From: an uncultured Eisenbergiella sp.
GTDB taxonomy: Bacteria > Bacillota > Clostridia > Lachnospirales > Lachnospiraceae
Direction of reading: 5' to 3'
NCBI GenBank assembly: GCA_947598825.1
Contig: CANQFM010000007.1
Location: forward strand, 1-64,000
DNA length: 64,000 nucleotides
The translations under genes and the position numbers were made by a program. Positions within the stretch are counted from its first letter, which is position 1. The number at the start of each line of letters is the position of its first letter. Shown piece by piece: positions 29,849 through 39,020 of this stretch. A model generated the notes under the pieces. That model was given only the letters and a program-made list of their open reading frames with translations, did no database searches and was not told the DNA's origin.

Positions 29849-29897
29849 AAAAAAACATAGGTCGTGCCAGTGGGCCTGTACACTGGTACAACCTATG
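29849..29897 (-). terminator. Long hairpin with U-run between the DUF4097 gene and the Ca-ATPase
   Basis: 17-bp arms CATAGGTTGTACCAGTG / CACTGGCACGACCTATG (15 WC + 1 GU + 1 mismatch), 8-nt loop, then TTTTTTT on the minus strand, directly upstream of the ATPase RBS. Confidence 0.82.
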
Positions 29898-29937
29898 CTT
29901 ATCCTCTTCTGATTATGCCGCCGGAGGCCAAAAGCCC

Positions 29938-31299
29938 CTACGCAAAAAGATGCAGATCGCCGCTGCCGGTAAACATGCCGATCCGGCTGCTGCCGCCGCC
30001 CAGATAGGCCGCCTCCCGGTTCTTCTCCTTCTGGCCCCGGTCCTCCAACGTCAGATTGGTTGAAAAATCGCCGCTTATCGTCCGGTAGGTCAGGCAAAAT
30101 CCCTCGTCCCTGGGCACCTGCACCGAAACATCCCCCGACTTGCTCACCGCCTTAAGCTCCTCCGGCAGCCCTTCCATCCGCAGGGCCAGATCGCCGCTGG
30201 AGCTGCCGCCGTCGAGTTTTAGCGCCTTTCCTGCAAAACCGATATCCCCGCTGACGGAGGCCAGGGTACATGCGCCAAACTCCCCGGAAACGGAAAGGTC
30301 GCCGTTTTTGCTTTCCGCCGTCAGGGCGCCCTTCATCCGCCTTATCTCCAGATCGCCGCTGGATAACTGCACCTTCGCCTGGTCGCAGGTAACGCCCTCT
30401 ACCCTGCAGTCCCCATTCACCGACTGGAGGGAAAGGGTATGGCAGACCAGCTCCGGATCCAGACGGATATCCCCGTTGATGGTGGAGATCTCTATCCTGT
30501 CCCACAGACGTCCAGGAAGCCGTATCTCGATATCTGTCCGCCGCACTCCCCTGTGAAACAGGAAGGAAGAACTCGCCGTCCTGCCCTGCCGGATCAGCAG
30601 CGTCCCGTTCTCTTTCAGGATGCTCTCGATCTCCTCCGCATCGCCGTCGATCTCTACGCCGCCCTCCGGATCCTGGGTCACGCTCACATGGACGTCTCCG
30701 TTGGTCAGGCGGCACTCCAGCCCATCGATCTTGCCGTCCCATACGGCAGCGCCATCGTTTCGCTGCCCCTGTTCCGTATGGAACTGGGTAAATACCCCGT
30801 CGGGATAGCGGTTCCGAAACTGCTGCGTCACATCCCGCGCCACGTCCCTGGCGCAGTCCACCGCGACTCTGGCCGTCGCCATGGCGGCGTTTACCATCTC
30901 TTCGATCTCATTGCCCAACTCCTCTGCCGAGAAAGAAAACTTCCATTTCGGATCTGAGGCCGCGCCCTTTTCCGATTTCCACTCTGTCTCCCCTGACGCT
31001 TCCTTCTCCCCGCCGGCGCTTGTAGAACCTGTCTCATCCGGCCTGACGTCCCTTTTTTCCCTCCCGGCCAGGCCGTCCGCCTCTTCCAGATAGGCCAGCA
31101 GCTCTTCCACATCCCCCAGGCTCTCCATCGTCCTGGAAAGTGCCTCTTTCTCCGGCAGGCCGGACGCGGCCAGATCCAGATAGCGCTGATAAAGGTTTTC
31201 GCTCAGTTCTTCGATCAGATCCGTCTTTTCCTCGCTCTCCTTTGCCGCCGACAGACGCTGCGACACCATAATGACGATTTTTGTTTCAATCCGGTTCAT
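29938..31299 (-). CDS. DUF4097 (adhesin-like beta-repeat) protein with N-terminal DUF1700-like helical segment
   Basis: N-terminal LIEELSENLYQRYLDLAASGLPEKEALSRTMESLGDVEEL; repeated GD motifs (STINGDIRL, SVNGDCRV, LSSGDLEI, SKNGDLSV, SVSGDIGF, SKSGDVSV). Confidence 0.85.
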   Translation of the reverse strand: MNRIETKIVIMVSQRLSAAKESEEKTDLIEELSENLYQRYLDLAASGLPEKEALSRTMESLGDVEELLAYLEEADGLAGREKRDVRPDETGSTSAGGEKEASGETEWKSEKGAASDPKWKFSFSAEELGNEIEEMVNAAMATARVAVDCARDVARDVTQQFRNRYPDGVFTQFHTEQGQRNDGAAVWDGKIDGLECRLTNGDVHVSVTQDPEGGVEIDGDAEEIESILKENGTLLIRQGRTASSSFLFHRGVRRTDIEIRLPGRLWDRIEISTINGDIRLDPELVCHTLSLQSVNGDCRVEGVTCDQAKVQLSSGDLEIRRMKGALTAESKNGDLSVSGEFGACTLASVSGDIGFAGKALKLDGGSSSGDLALRMEGLPEELKAVSKSGDVSVQVPRDEGFCLTYRTISGDFSTNLTLEDRGQKEKNREAAYLGGGSSRIGMFTGSGDLHLFA

Positions 31300-31639
31300 G
31301 TTCCACCTCCAATGTGAGCAGCGCGTTCAAAAGCTCCCTTGTCTCCAGCCATTCCCGGCTGCGCTCCCGCCACTGCTGCCTCCCGCTCTCCGTGATCGTG
31401 TAGTAGCGCCGTCTGGCGCCCGGCCCCTCTTCCCCCCAGTAGGAGCTGATCAGGCCGCCCTGCTCCAGCCGCTTAAAAGCGGTATAGAGCGTCGCCTCCT
31501 TAAATTCATACTCGCCCCCGGTCCTCTGCTGGACATTCCGGTTGATCTCATAACCGTAGCTGTCCTTCTTCATCAGTTGGGTGAGGATGATCGTATCCGT
31601 ATAGCCCCGCAGGGTATCTGCTGAAATCGCCAATTTCAT
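31286..31639 (-). CDS. PadR family transcriptional regulator
   Basis: LRGYTDTIILTQLMKKDSYGYEINRNVQQRTGGEYEFKEATLYTAFKRLEQGGLISSYW; overlaps the next ORF by 14 nt. Confidence 0.95.
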   Translation of the reverse strand: MKLAISADTLRGYTDTIILTQLMKKDSYGYEINRNVQQRTGGEYEFKEATLYTAFKRLEQGGLISSYWGEEGPGARRRYYTITESGRQQWRERSREWLETRELLNALLTLEVEHEPD

Positions 31640-31785
31640 TCCTCCTCTCTGTCCCTGTTATTCTCTTTATAGCATGATATACTTCGCCTGTCAATGTATT
31701 TCTTTACAAAAAGTATAAAAAAAGCGGGACGCCAAACGGGATACTCCCATAGCGTCTCCGCCCACTCTTTGGCCCAAAGCCGGTT

Positions 31786-32925
31786 CTACAGCATATCCGC
31801 CTGCTTTCTGGCCTTTTTATCCTCATACATCTTCTGATCCGCCGCCTCAATGATCTCCACAAGGCTCCTGTCGCCGGCCGAAAAGGCATAGCCCATGGAA
31901 AACCGCAGCGCAAGCCCGCCCTTCGTACCCGACGCATCTCTGGCCTTCTTTGCCTCTTTGATCTCGCTGACCACAAGCGGCTCCGGTTTGTCCAGATATA
32001 TGGCCGCAAACTCGTCCCCGCCGATCCGGTAGACCCCGTAGGCATGCTTCAGCTCACTGCGCAAAACGCAGGCGGCCAGCCGCAGCGCTTCGTCTCCCGT
32101 CAGATGTCCGTGCCTGTCGTTGATCTTCTTTAACTCGTCAAGATCACAGACCACCCAGGCCACTTCCCCGCTGACCTTGCCGTCGCCATATTTTGCTTTG
32201 AGAGCGGCCACATCCTGGTCATAGCAGTTACGGTTCTTCACGGAAGTGTTCAGATCCATCAGCGCCCGTTCCCGGTATCTGCCCGCCGGATTCTCAATGG
32301 CAAAATAAGTGCCGACGGTCACAAGCGTCACATCGACCCCCGTAAAGAGCAGCTCCGGCACGGCGATCTGGGTGATCACGGCAAGCAGCATACACATCAC
32401 CGTCGGAAAAAGCGACGCCCGGACATTGGGTGCGAGCTTGCGGAAATGAAACACGATGATCAGCGCGCTGGCCAGAAAAATCGACGCAGCGATACCGTAT
32501 CCGACAAAAACGCAGGGGCCGAAGCTGTAATTGGTCCCCCGGCCATGGAGATAATCGATCCGCAGGAAAGGCGATATCACCAAAAACGCCACAGGCACAG
32601 CCTGCGTGATCCTGCTGACCTTGGCCGCAAATTCCCGGGAAAAGGACAGATACAGCACATAACAGAAAAATTCATAGCAGAACAGCAGCGCAAAGAGATA
32701 AAACACGATATGGCAGACGCGGTTTGCCATTTCCGGCACGGTATCCAGGGAATTGACGGTATAGACCGTAATCCCGTCAAAGATCACATGGCCCAGCCCA
32801 AACAGGCACAGCCGCAAAAACCTGCCCCTGTCCTCCTGGCGGCAATAGGTGACGCTGTAAATAAACAAAAGCAACAATATGATAAAACAGGCAAATTCTG
32901 CGCGAATGATCAATAAAATATTCAA
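31786..32925 (-). CDS. Membrane-anchored GGDEF (diguanylate cyclase) protein, TTG start
   Basis: N-terminal multi-TM region; GEVAWVVCDLDELKKINDRHGHLTGDEAL...YRIGGDEFAAIYLD; AGGAG 6 nt before TTG. Confidence 0.93.
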   Translation of the reverse strand: MNILLIIRAEFACFIILLLLFIYSVTYCRQEDRGRFLRLCLFGLGHVIFDGITVYTVNSLDTVPEMANRVCHIVFYLFALLFCYEFFCYVLYLSFSREFAAKVSRITQAVPVAFLVISPFLRIDYLHGRGTNYSFGPCVFVGYGIAASIFLASALIIVFHFRKLAPNVRASLFPTVMCMLLAVITQIAVPELLFTGVDVTLVTVGTYFAIENPAGRYRERALMDLNTSVKNRNCYDQDVAALKAKYGDGKVSGEVAWVVCDLDELKKINDRHGHLTGDEALRLAACVLRSELKHAYGVYRIGGDEFAAIYLDKPEPLVVSEIKEAKKARDASGTKGGLALRFSMGYAFSAGDRSLVEIIEAADQKMYEDKKARKQADML

Positions 32926-33107
32926 TGGTATCTCCTGCTTTCGTAAATCTTTTTGCGGAAAAGCAATGCCCTTTCACGGGCAAAACTTTTTATTATCATA
33001 TCACAACACTGAGCAGAATGATACTATAAATTTAACTTATATTTATTTTTTTATGTCATATCCGGAAAAAATCCGTCGATCCGTCGCCTTAATTTATGCG
33101 TTCTGCC

Positions 33108-34397
33108 TCACTTCTTCGCCAATACCTTCCGGTAAGGGGCCAGCATCCCGTCCTGCATCTTATCGCCCATTTTCTCCTTTATCCCCGGAGCGGCCATCAG
33201 CTTCCCCACCAGCGTCATCCCCAGGATCGTCCCCAACTGCCTGTGGGGCATATCCCGGTAAAAGCCCTGCTTTTTATAGAAGGCGTGATCCGCCCGCATC
33301 ATGCCCCGCATGACATAGATCAGGTCGCGGAAGATCTTCATCCCGCCCACCCCGTAAAAATTCTGCGGCGGCACATAGCCGTTTTCAAGCGCATAGCAGA
33401 GCCGGTCGGCCAAAAGCGCCATCCCCGTTTCCTCCTGCGCCACGCCGGCCAGATAATTATGCCCTACTTCCGCCCTGGCCTCGATGAGCAGACGCAGATT
33501 CTCCTCGGAAGCGTAATCCCCTTCTACCAGATACCCCACCGGCATCCCCATGGTCATGGTGCGGTGGCCGTTGCAGAACTGCCTGTCGTCGTAGAGCTTA
33601 AAGGAAGCGCCCATGGAATGATCCTGGATCCGGAAGGCATAGACGATGGCGTCCGCCTTCTGGATCTTTTCCCGCAGAAATTCCGGGAACCCGTCCCGGT
33701 AGACGCAAACCCCGTCCGCAGCGCATTTCAGACAGCCCAGACAGCCGCCGGAAAAAGGAAATTGTGCGATATTGACCGTTTCCGTTTCATAGGGGAACAG
33801 CGCCCGAAACGCCTCCATTTTCTCCTGCAGCGGACGATCCTTAGGACCGGCATTGGTGAGCAGGATCACCTTTTTTTCCGTCCTCTTGGGCTGGCTGCGC
33901 AGCTTTTCCGGCAAGGGCGCCGGACACTCGCTGCAGTGATGGACGAATTTCCAAAAGTCCAGCGCCTCCTTCTGTCCTTGTTCTGCGGTCAGATCGCCCA
34001 TATCCGCCGAAAGCCCCGGGATGACCCGCAGCCCCAGATCCTGGCAGTTCTGCTCGATATACCGATGCGCCGTCACGTCGTAAAAGTGCTTGGAGGTGGT
34101 AATCTGGGTCGAAAACCTGCCCGAAAGCGCCACGCCGTTTTCCTTAACCAGCTCGAGAAAACGATGAAGCTGCCAGGGCGCCAGGAACGTGTAGACGGGA
34201 TAGGAAAAGAGGATCAGGTCGGCCTTTTCCATCACGGCCTTTGCCCGCGAAAAATCCTTTTCATACCCCCGGATCCGCTGTCCGGCGTGCAGCACCGCCC
34301 ACTGGTCGTTGGGAAAATGCTTTCTCAGATACAAAACCGTCTGAAAGGTCACGCTGTACTTCCCCTTGGGGGAACCGTTGATCACACAGATCTTCAT
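33108..34397 (-). CDS. Tandem flavodoxin-like NAD(P)H-dependent oxidoreductase family protein
   Basis: MKICVINGSPKGKYSVTFQTVLYL and a second flavodoxin-like half ending in SGGCLGCLKCAADGVCVYRD. Confidence 0.82.
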   Translation of the reverse strand: MKICVINGSPKGKYSVTFQTVLYLRKHFPNDQWAVLHAGQRIRGYEKDFSRAKAVMEKADLILFSYPVYTFLAPWQLHRFLELVKENGVALSGRFSTQITTSKHFYDVTAHRYIEQNCQDLGLRVIPGLSADMGDLTAEQGQKEALDFWKFVHHCSECPAPLPEKLRSQPKRTEKKVILLTNAGPKDRPLQEKMEAFRALFPYETETVNIAQFPFSGGCLGCLKCAADGVCVYRDGFPEFLREKIQKADAIVYAFRIQDHSMGASFKLYDDRQFCNGHRTMTMGMPVGYLVEGDYASEENLRLLIEARAEVGHNYLAGVAQEETGMALLADRLCYALENGYVPPQNFYGVGGMKIFRDLIYVMRGMMRADHAFYKKQGFYRDMPHRQLGTILGMTLVGKLMAAPGIKEKMGDKMQDGMLAPYRKVLAKK

Positions 34398-34427
34398 TTT
34401 TTCTTTCTCCTATTCTCTTTTTGCCCT

Positions 34428-35606
34428 TTAGGCCGTCAGCTCCTTCAGCTTTTCCAACCGGCAAAGGGCCTCTGTCAGCACGGCCTTTTCCTTGGCGAAA
34501 TGGATCCGGATCAGATGGTTCACCGGCTCCTTGAAAAAGCTGGAGCCCGGCACCGCCGCCACGCCCACATGGGCGATCATCCATTCGCAGAAAGCCAGAT
34601 CCGTCCAGCCTGCAAACTGCGGCAGGGCCAAAAACTCACGGATATCGATCAGCACGAAATAGGTCCCCTGGGGACGGTTGCAGGTAAGGCCGATCCTCTC
34701 AAGCCCGTCGCACAGAAAATCCCTGCGCTCTGTATACTCCTGCTGCAGCCACCGGTAATACTCCGGGCCGAACCTAAGCCCCGTCACGGCGGCCTCCTGC
34801 AGCGGCGCCGCCGCGCCCACCGTCAGAAAGTCGTGTACCTTTTTGGCCGCTTCCACCACCGGCGCCGGCCCGATCAGATATCCCAGCCGCCATCCGGTCA
34901 TGGAATAGGTCTTGGACAGGGAATTACAGGTGATGGTCCGTTCAAACATACCGGGCAGCGAAGACAGATACACATGCTCATAGGGGGCAAAAACGATATG
35001 CTCGTAAACCTCATCGGTGATCACATAGACGTCATAGCGTTTTGCCAGATCCGCCAGATAGGACAGCTCCTCCCTGGAAAAAACCTTTCCGCAGGGATTG
35101 GAGGGATTGCAGAGGATCAGCGCCTTGATCCCCTGGGCAAAGGCGGCCTCCACCGCCTCCTTTTCAAAATGGAAATCCGGAGGGATCAGCGGGATATAGA
35201 CAGGCTGCGCGCCGGAAAGGATCGCGTCCGCCCCGTAATTTTCATAAAAGGGCGAAAAAACAGCCACCCGGTCGCCGGGGTTGCAGACGGTCATCATGGC
35301 CGCCATCATGGCCTCCGTGCTGCCGCAGGTCACGCAGATCTCTTTCTCGGGATCGATCGGCCTGCCGATGGCCTTTCCCTGCTTTGCCGCCAGGGCATCC
35401 CTGAAATTTTTCGCGCCGAAGGTCAGGGAATACTGGTGGGGCCCCTCACGGGCCACTTCCTTTAAACGGTCCGTGATCTCCTTTGGCGGATTGCCGTCCG
35501 GAAATCCCTGGGAAAGATTGATGGAATCGTATTGGTTGCTGATGCGGGTCATCCTGCGGATGACGCTGTCGGTAAACGCCGATGCCCGGTCGCTCAAGGG
35601 TTTCAT
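34428..35606 (-). CDS. PLP-dependent class I/II aminotransferase
   Basis: INLSQGFPDGNPPKEI; CNPSNPCGKVFSREEL; SLSKTYSMTGWRLGY. Confidence 0.95.
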   Translation of the reverse strand: MKPLSDRASAFTDSVIRRMTRISNQYDSINLSQGFPDGNPPKEITDRLKEVAREGPHQYSLTFGAKNFRDALAAKQGKAIGRPIDPEKEICVTCGSTEAMMAAMMTVCNPGDRVAVFSPFYENYGADAILSGAQPVYIPLIPPDFHFEKEAVEAAFAQGIKALILCNPSNPCGKVFSREELSYLADLAKRYDVYVITDEVYEHIVFAPYEHVYLSSLPGMFERTITCNSLSKTYSMTGWRLGYLIGPAPVVEAAKKVHDFLTVGAAAPLQEAAVTGLRFGPEYYRWLQQEYTERRDFLCDGLERIGLTCNRPQGTYFVLIDIREFLALPQFAGWTDLAFCEWMIAHVGVAAVPGSSFFKEPVNHLIRIHFAKEKAVLTEALCRLEKLKELTA

Positions 35607-35656
35607 CTCGTTTCTCGCTCCTTTGATCAATGTTTTTTCCTGACTGTCCTGGCCGC

Positions 35657-35684
35657 AAAAGAGCCGCGCCCATAGGCGCGGCTC
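35657..35684 (-). terminator. Hairpin between kduD and the aminotransferase gene
   Basis: Perfect 10-bp stem GAGCCGCGCC/GGCGCGGCTC, 4-nt loop, short U-run (TTTT) on the minus strand. Confidence 0.6.
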
Positions 35685-35760
35685 CCCTGTTGTTCGTGAT
35701 AAGGGAAACGCTGTGTGCATCCGTGTTTCCCAAGACCGCTCAGCAAAGCTGCCTGCTCGC

Positions 35761-36567
35761 TCAGCCAGGCTGCTTGCCGATATAGGCCAGGATGCCGCCG
35801 TCCACATAAAGCACATGGCCGTTTACGAAATTGGACGCATCGGAGGCAAGGAATACCGCAGGCCCCTGCAGATCCTCCGTCTGCCCCCATCTGGCCGCGG
35901 GGGTCTTGGCGATAATGAACTGATCAAAAGGATGCCTGCTGCCGTCGGGCTGCAGCTCGCGCAGAGGCGCGGTCTGCGGGGTGGCGATATAGCCGGGCCC
36001 GATGCCGTTGCACTGGATATTGTACTCGCCGTATTCGGAGCAGATGTTCCTGGTCAGCATCTTTAAGCCGCCCTTGGCCGCCGCATAGGCGGAAACGGTC
36101 TCACGGCCCAGTTCGCTCATCATGGAGCAGATGTTGATGATCTTGCCATGGCCCTTTTTGATCATGGAAGGGATCACGGCCTTCGCCACGATGAAGGGAG
36201 CGTTTAAGTCCACATCCACGACCTGCCGAAACTGCGCTGCCGTCATCTCCAGCATCGGAATACGGCGGATGATGCCCGCGTTGTTCACCAGAATATCGAT
36301 CACGCCGACTTCCTTTTCGATGGTGGCCACCAGCTTCTGCACCGCATCCTCATCGGTCACGTCGCATACATAGCCATGGGCCTTGATGCCCGCTTCTTCG
36401 TAAGCGGCCATCCCCTTGTCCACCAGCTCCTGCTTGATATCGTTAAAGCAGATGGTGGCGCCCGCCGCCGCATAGGCTTTGGCGATCGCCATACCGATGC
36501 CGTAGGACGCGCCGGTGATCAGCGCGATCTTGCCCTCCAGCGAAAAGTCCTTCATTTGAAATCCCAT
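35761..36567 (-). CDS. kduD: SDR family oxidoreductase, probable 2-deoxy-D-gluconate 3-dehydrogenase / gluconate 5-dehydrogenase
   Basis: FSLEGKIALITGASYGIGMAIAKAYAAAGA; NNAGIIRR; YAAAKGGLKMLTRN; directly downstream of kduI. Confidence 0.88.
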   Translation of the reverse strand: MGFQMKDFSLEGKIALITGASYGIGMAIAKAYAAAGATICFNDIKQELVDKGMAAYEEAGIKAHGYVCDVTDEDAVQKLVATIEKEVGVIDILVNNAGIIRRIPMLEMTAAQFRQVVDVDLNAPFIVAKAVIPSMIKKGHGKIINICSMMSELGRETVSAYAAAKGGLKMLTRNICSEYGEYNIQCNGIGPGYIATPQTAPLRELQPDGSRHPFDQFIIAKTPAARWGQTEDLQGPAVFLASDASNFVNGHVLYVDGGILAYIGKQPG

Positions 36568-36597
36568 AACAATACCCTCCTTATGATATATTTGAAA

Positions 36598-37461
36598 TTA
36601 TAAGATCTCCGTGTTCTTCACCGCATCCATATCGGTGAACTCCTGGTTCTCTCCTACCATGCCCCAGATAAAGGTATAGGCCTGGGAACCGCTGCCGGCG
36701 TGGATCGACCAACTGGGAGAGATCACCGCCTCTTCGTTGCGGATCACGATGTGCCGCGTCTCGGTAGGCTCGCCCATGTAATGCATCACAAACGCATCCT
36801 CGGGCAGATCGAAATACAGATAGACTTCCATCCTCCTGTCGTGGGTATGGCAGGGCATGGTGTTCCAGACGCTGCCGGGCTTTAAGGCGGTCATACCCAT
36901 CACCAACTGGCAGCTCTCCACCTGGCCGGGCAGGATATACTTGTTGATAACGCGGTCGTTGGACTCCTCCAGACAGCCGCAGGCCACCTTGTTCTCTTCC
37001 TTGATGATGACAACGCCTTCCTCCGGCGTGCCTTCCCGTTTGATCAGCACGGTGGGATAGGATTTATGGGCCGGAGCGGAATTCAGATAGAATTTCGCGG
37101 GCGCGGCCGCATCCAGGCTCTTAAAGGAAATGTCTTTAGAACCCATGCCGATGTACATGCCGTTCTTATGCTCCACGACATATTCCCTGCCGTCCACGGT
37201 CACAACGCCGTCGCCGCCGATATTGATCAGGCCCAGCTCACGCCGCTGCAGAAAATAATCCGCCCGCAGCTCGTCCCCCGCCGTCAGCTTCAGCTCCTGG
37301 GCCACAGGCGTCGCCGCGCCGGTGATGATCCGGTCGATATGGCTGTAGACCAGTTTGATCTCGTCCGGTACGAACAGGCCCTGGATCAAAAACTCTTCTC
37401 TCAGCCGCTTGGTGTCATAATGCTTCACGTCTTTGGGTGAAGCCGCAGTTCTCAATTCCAT
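36598..37461 (-). CDS. kduI: 5-dehydro-4-deoxy-D-glucuronate isomerase
   Basis: MELRTAASPKDVKHYDTKRLREEFLIQGLF...ELGLINIGGDG...MPCHTHDRRMEVYLYFDLPEDAFVMHYMGEPTETRHIV. Confidence 0.96.
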   Translation of the reverse strand: MELRTAASPKDVKHYDTKRLREEFLIQGLFVPDEIKLVYSHIDRIITGAATPVAQELKLTAGDELRADYFLQRRELGLINIGGDGVVTVDGREYVVEHKNGMYIGMGSKDISFKSLDAAAPAKFYLNSAPAHKSYPTVLIKREGTPEEGVVIIKEENKVACGCLEESNDRVINKYILPGQVESCQLVMGMTALKPGSVWNTMPCHTHDRRMEVYLYFDLPEDAFVMHYMGEPTETRHIVIRNEEAVISPSWSIHAGSGSQAYTFIWGMVGENQEFTDMDAVKNTEIL

Positions 37462-37564
37462 AGATCAGCCCTCCTGATATTTATTTTTTTCGATACCTAT
37501 AGTATAACAGCAAAATCTTCCATTTTCCATACTTACTTCATAAATTTTGTCACGCTCTTTTGGA

Positions 37565-38759
37565 TCAGAACAGTTCGGTCAGGATCACGTTCCTGAGTTT
37601 TCTGGTCAGCGTAAAGGTGCCGGCGTCCTTCTTCTGGGTCCCCATCAGGATCGTCAGCTTCTCCTGCGGGAAATTGGCAAAGTAGGGGCCCAGCCAGCCA
37701 TCCCAGCCATACTCTCCGGCCCTGACCGGATAGCCCGCCCTGTCCGGACGCTTGCAGACCCGCATCAGATTGCCGTAGCTGAAACCGTCCAATCCGATCC
37801 AGCGGTCAAAAGCCGTCTGCTGGGGCTCCGTCAGCTCCCCGCTGATCATATAATGTACCGTCTCCGGACGCAGGATACGCACGCCGTCCAACTGCCCGCC
37901 CTGCTGCAGCATCCGGGAAAACCGCATATAATCGTCCAAAGTGGAGGCCAGCCCCGCGCCGCCGGAGGCAAAGGCCGGTTCCTTTGCCATATCGTTGCGG
38001 ATGGCCAGATTGTTCCCCGTATAGCGCAAAAGGCTTCTGCGTCCGTTTTCTTCTGTCACCGTCTCATAGGCCCCCGCCAGCCTGTCCTGTTTGTCCGCCG
38101 GCACCCAGAAAGCCGTGTCCTTCATGCCCAGCGGGCCGAACAGTTCTTCCTGCAAAAACTGGCCGAAGGACTTTCCCGAAACGACTTCAATGACCGCCCC
38201 CAGCACGTCCGCCGAAGTGCCGTACTGCCAGGAAGATCCCGGATCATAGGCCAGGGCGCAGCCCGCCAGCGCGTCCGCCAGCTCCCGGGTCGTCATCGCC
38301 TCCTCTGTCAAAAGGCGCCGGTCCATCTCCCGGAACACAGCGTCCGTCTGGATCCCTGCCATCGTCACATTGTCCGGATACACCAGGCCGGAGGTCATCT
38401 TCAGCAGATCGAATACCCGCATGGGCGTCCGGGCCGGCCGAAGGCCGCCGCCTTCCGCCACCATAAGGTTCCCATAGGCGGGCAGGAAATCGGAAACCGG
38501 CTGACACAGGTCCAGATCCCCCCGCTCCATCAGGAGCATGGCCGCTGCCGCCGTGACGGGTTTGCTCTGGGAATACAGCCGCAGGATCGTATCCCGCCGC
38601 ATGGGACGTCCCTTCTCCACATCCGCAAAGCCCGCCTCGCAATAGCAGATCTCCTCTCCGTCCTTTTCCACCAGCAGGTTGACGCCCGCCACCTCGCAGG
38701 TTTCAACGGCCTGCGCCATGATCCGTTCCAATTTGTTTTTTAGTTCCATCCCTTTCCTC
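37565..38759 (-). CDS. Serine hydrolase, beta-lactamase (class C-like) family
   Basis: LYSQSKPVTAAAAMLLMERGDL (SxxK); WQYGTSADVLG (YxN-like); start at MELKNKLERIM with GGAGGAAAGG RBS. Confidence 0.9.
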
Positions 38760-38850
38760 CTTTGCGGCGCGCCTTCCTTCCCTTCCGCCATCCTTCTGCG
38801 CCCGCTCCTTTTTTCGATTATACTATGCTTTTGGGGGGCTGTCCATATCC

Positions 38851-38907
38851 GCAGGGTCCCTTTTGGCGGTCCTGCCGCCGGGCAGGGCTCCTTTTGGCGG
38901 TCCTGCC
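38851..38907. repeat. Two 26-nt direct repeats (period 31) upstream of trpS
   Basis: gcagggtcccttttggcggtcctgcc and gcagggctccttttggcggtcctgcc (2 mismatches). Confidence 0.9.
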
Positions 38908-38959
38908 CGGCAGGCAGCAGCGCCGATACAGGAATCCGCAACATTTTTTTGACACATGA

Positions 38960-38988
38960 TTGAAAAAAAAGCGCCTTCGGGATATAAT
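38960..38988 (+). promoter_or_regulatory. Candidate sigma-A promoter for trpS: TTGAAA-17 bp-TATAAT
   Basis: -35 at 38960-38965, -10 at 38983-38988. Confidence 0.7.
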
Positions 38989-39020
38989 GGTTCCGATCAT
39001 TCAATAAGGAGACATGAGAC

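Noticed and set aside
32926-33107. Possible c-di-GMP riboswitch upstream of the GGDEF gene
   Set aside because: The GCCCGTGAAAGGGC hairpin caught the eye but the conserved c-di-GMP-I/II core motifs are not evident; would need Infernal to reconsider.
33096-35465. 789-aa plus-strand ORF
   Set aside because: Fully antisense to the flavodoxin-like and aminotransferase genes; Arg/His/Pro-rich shadow translation typical of GC-rich coding DNA, no recognisable domain.
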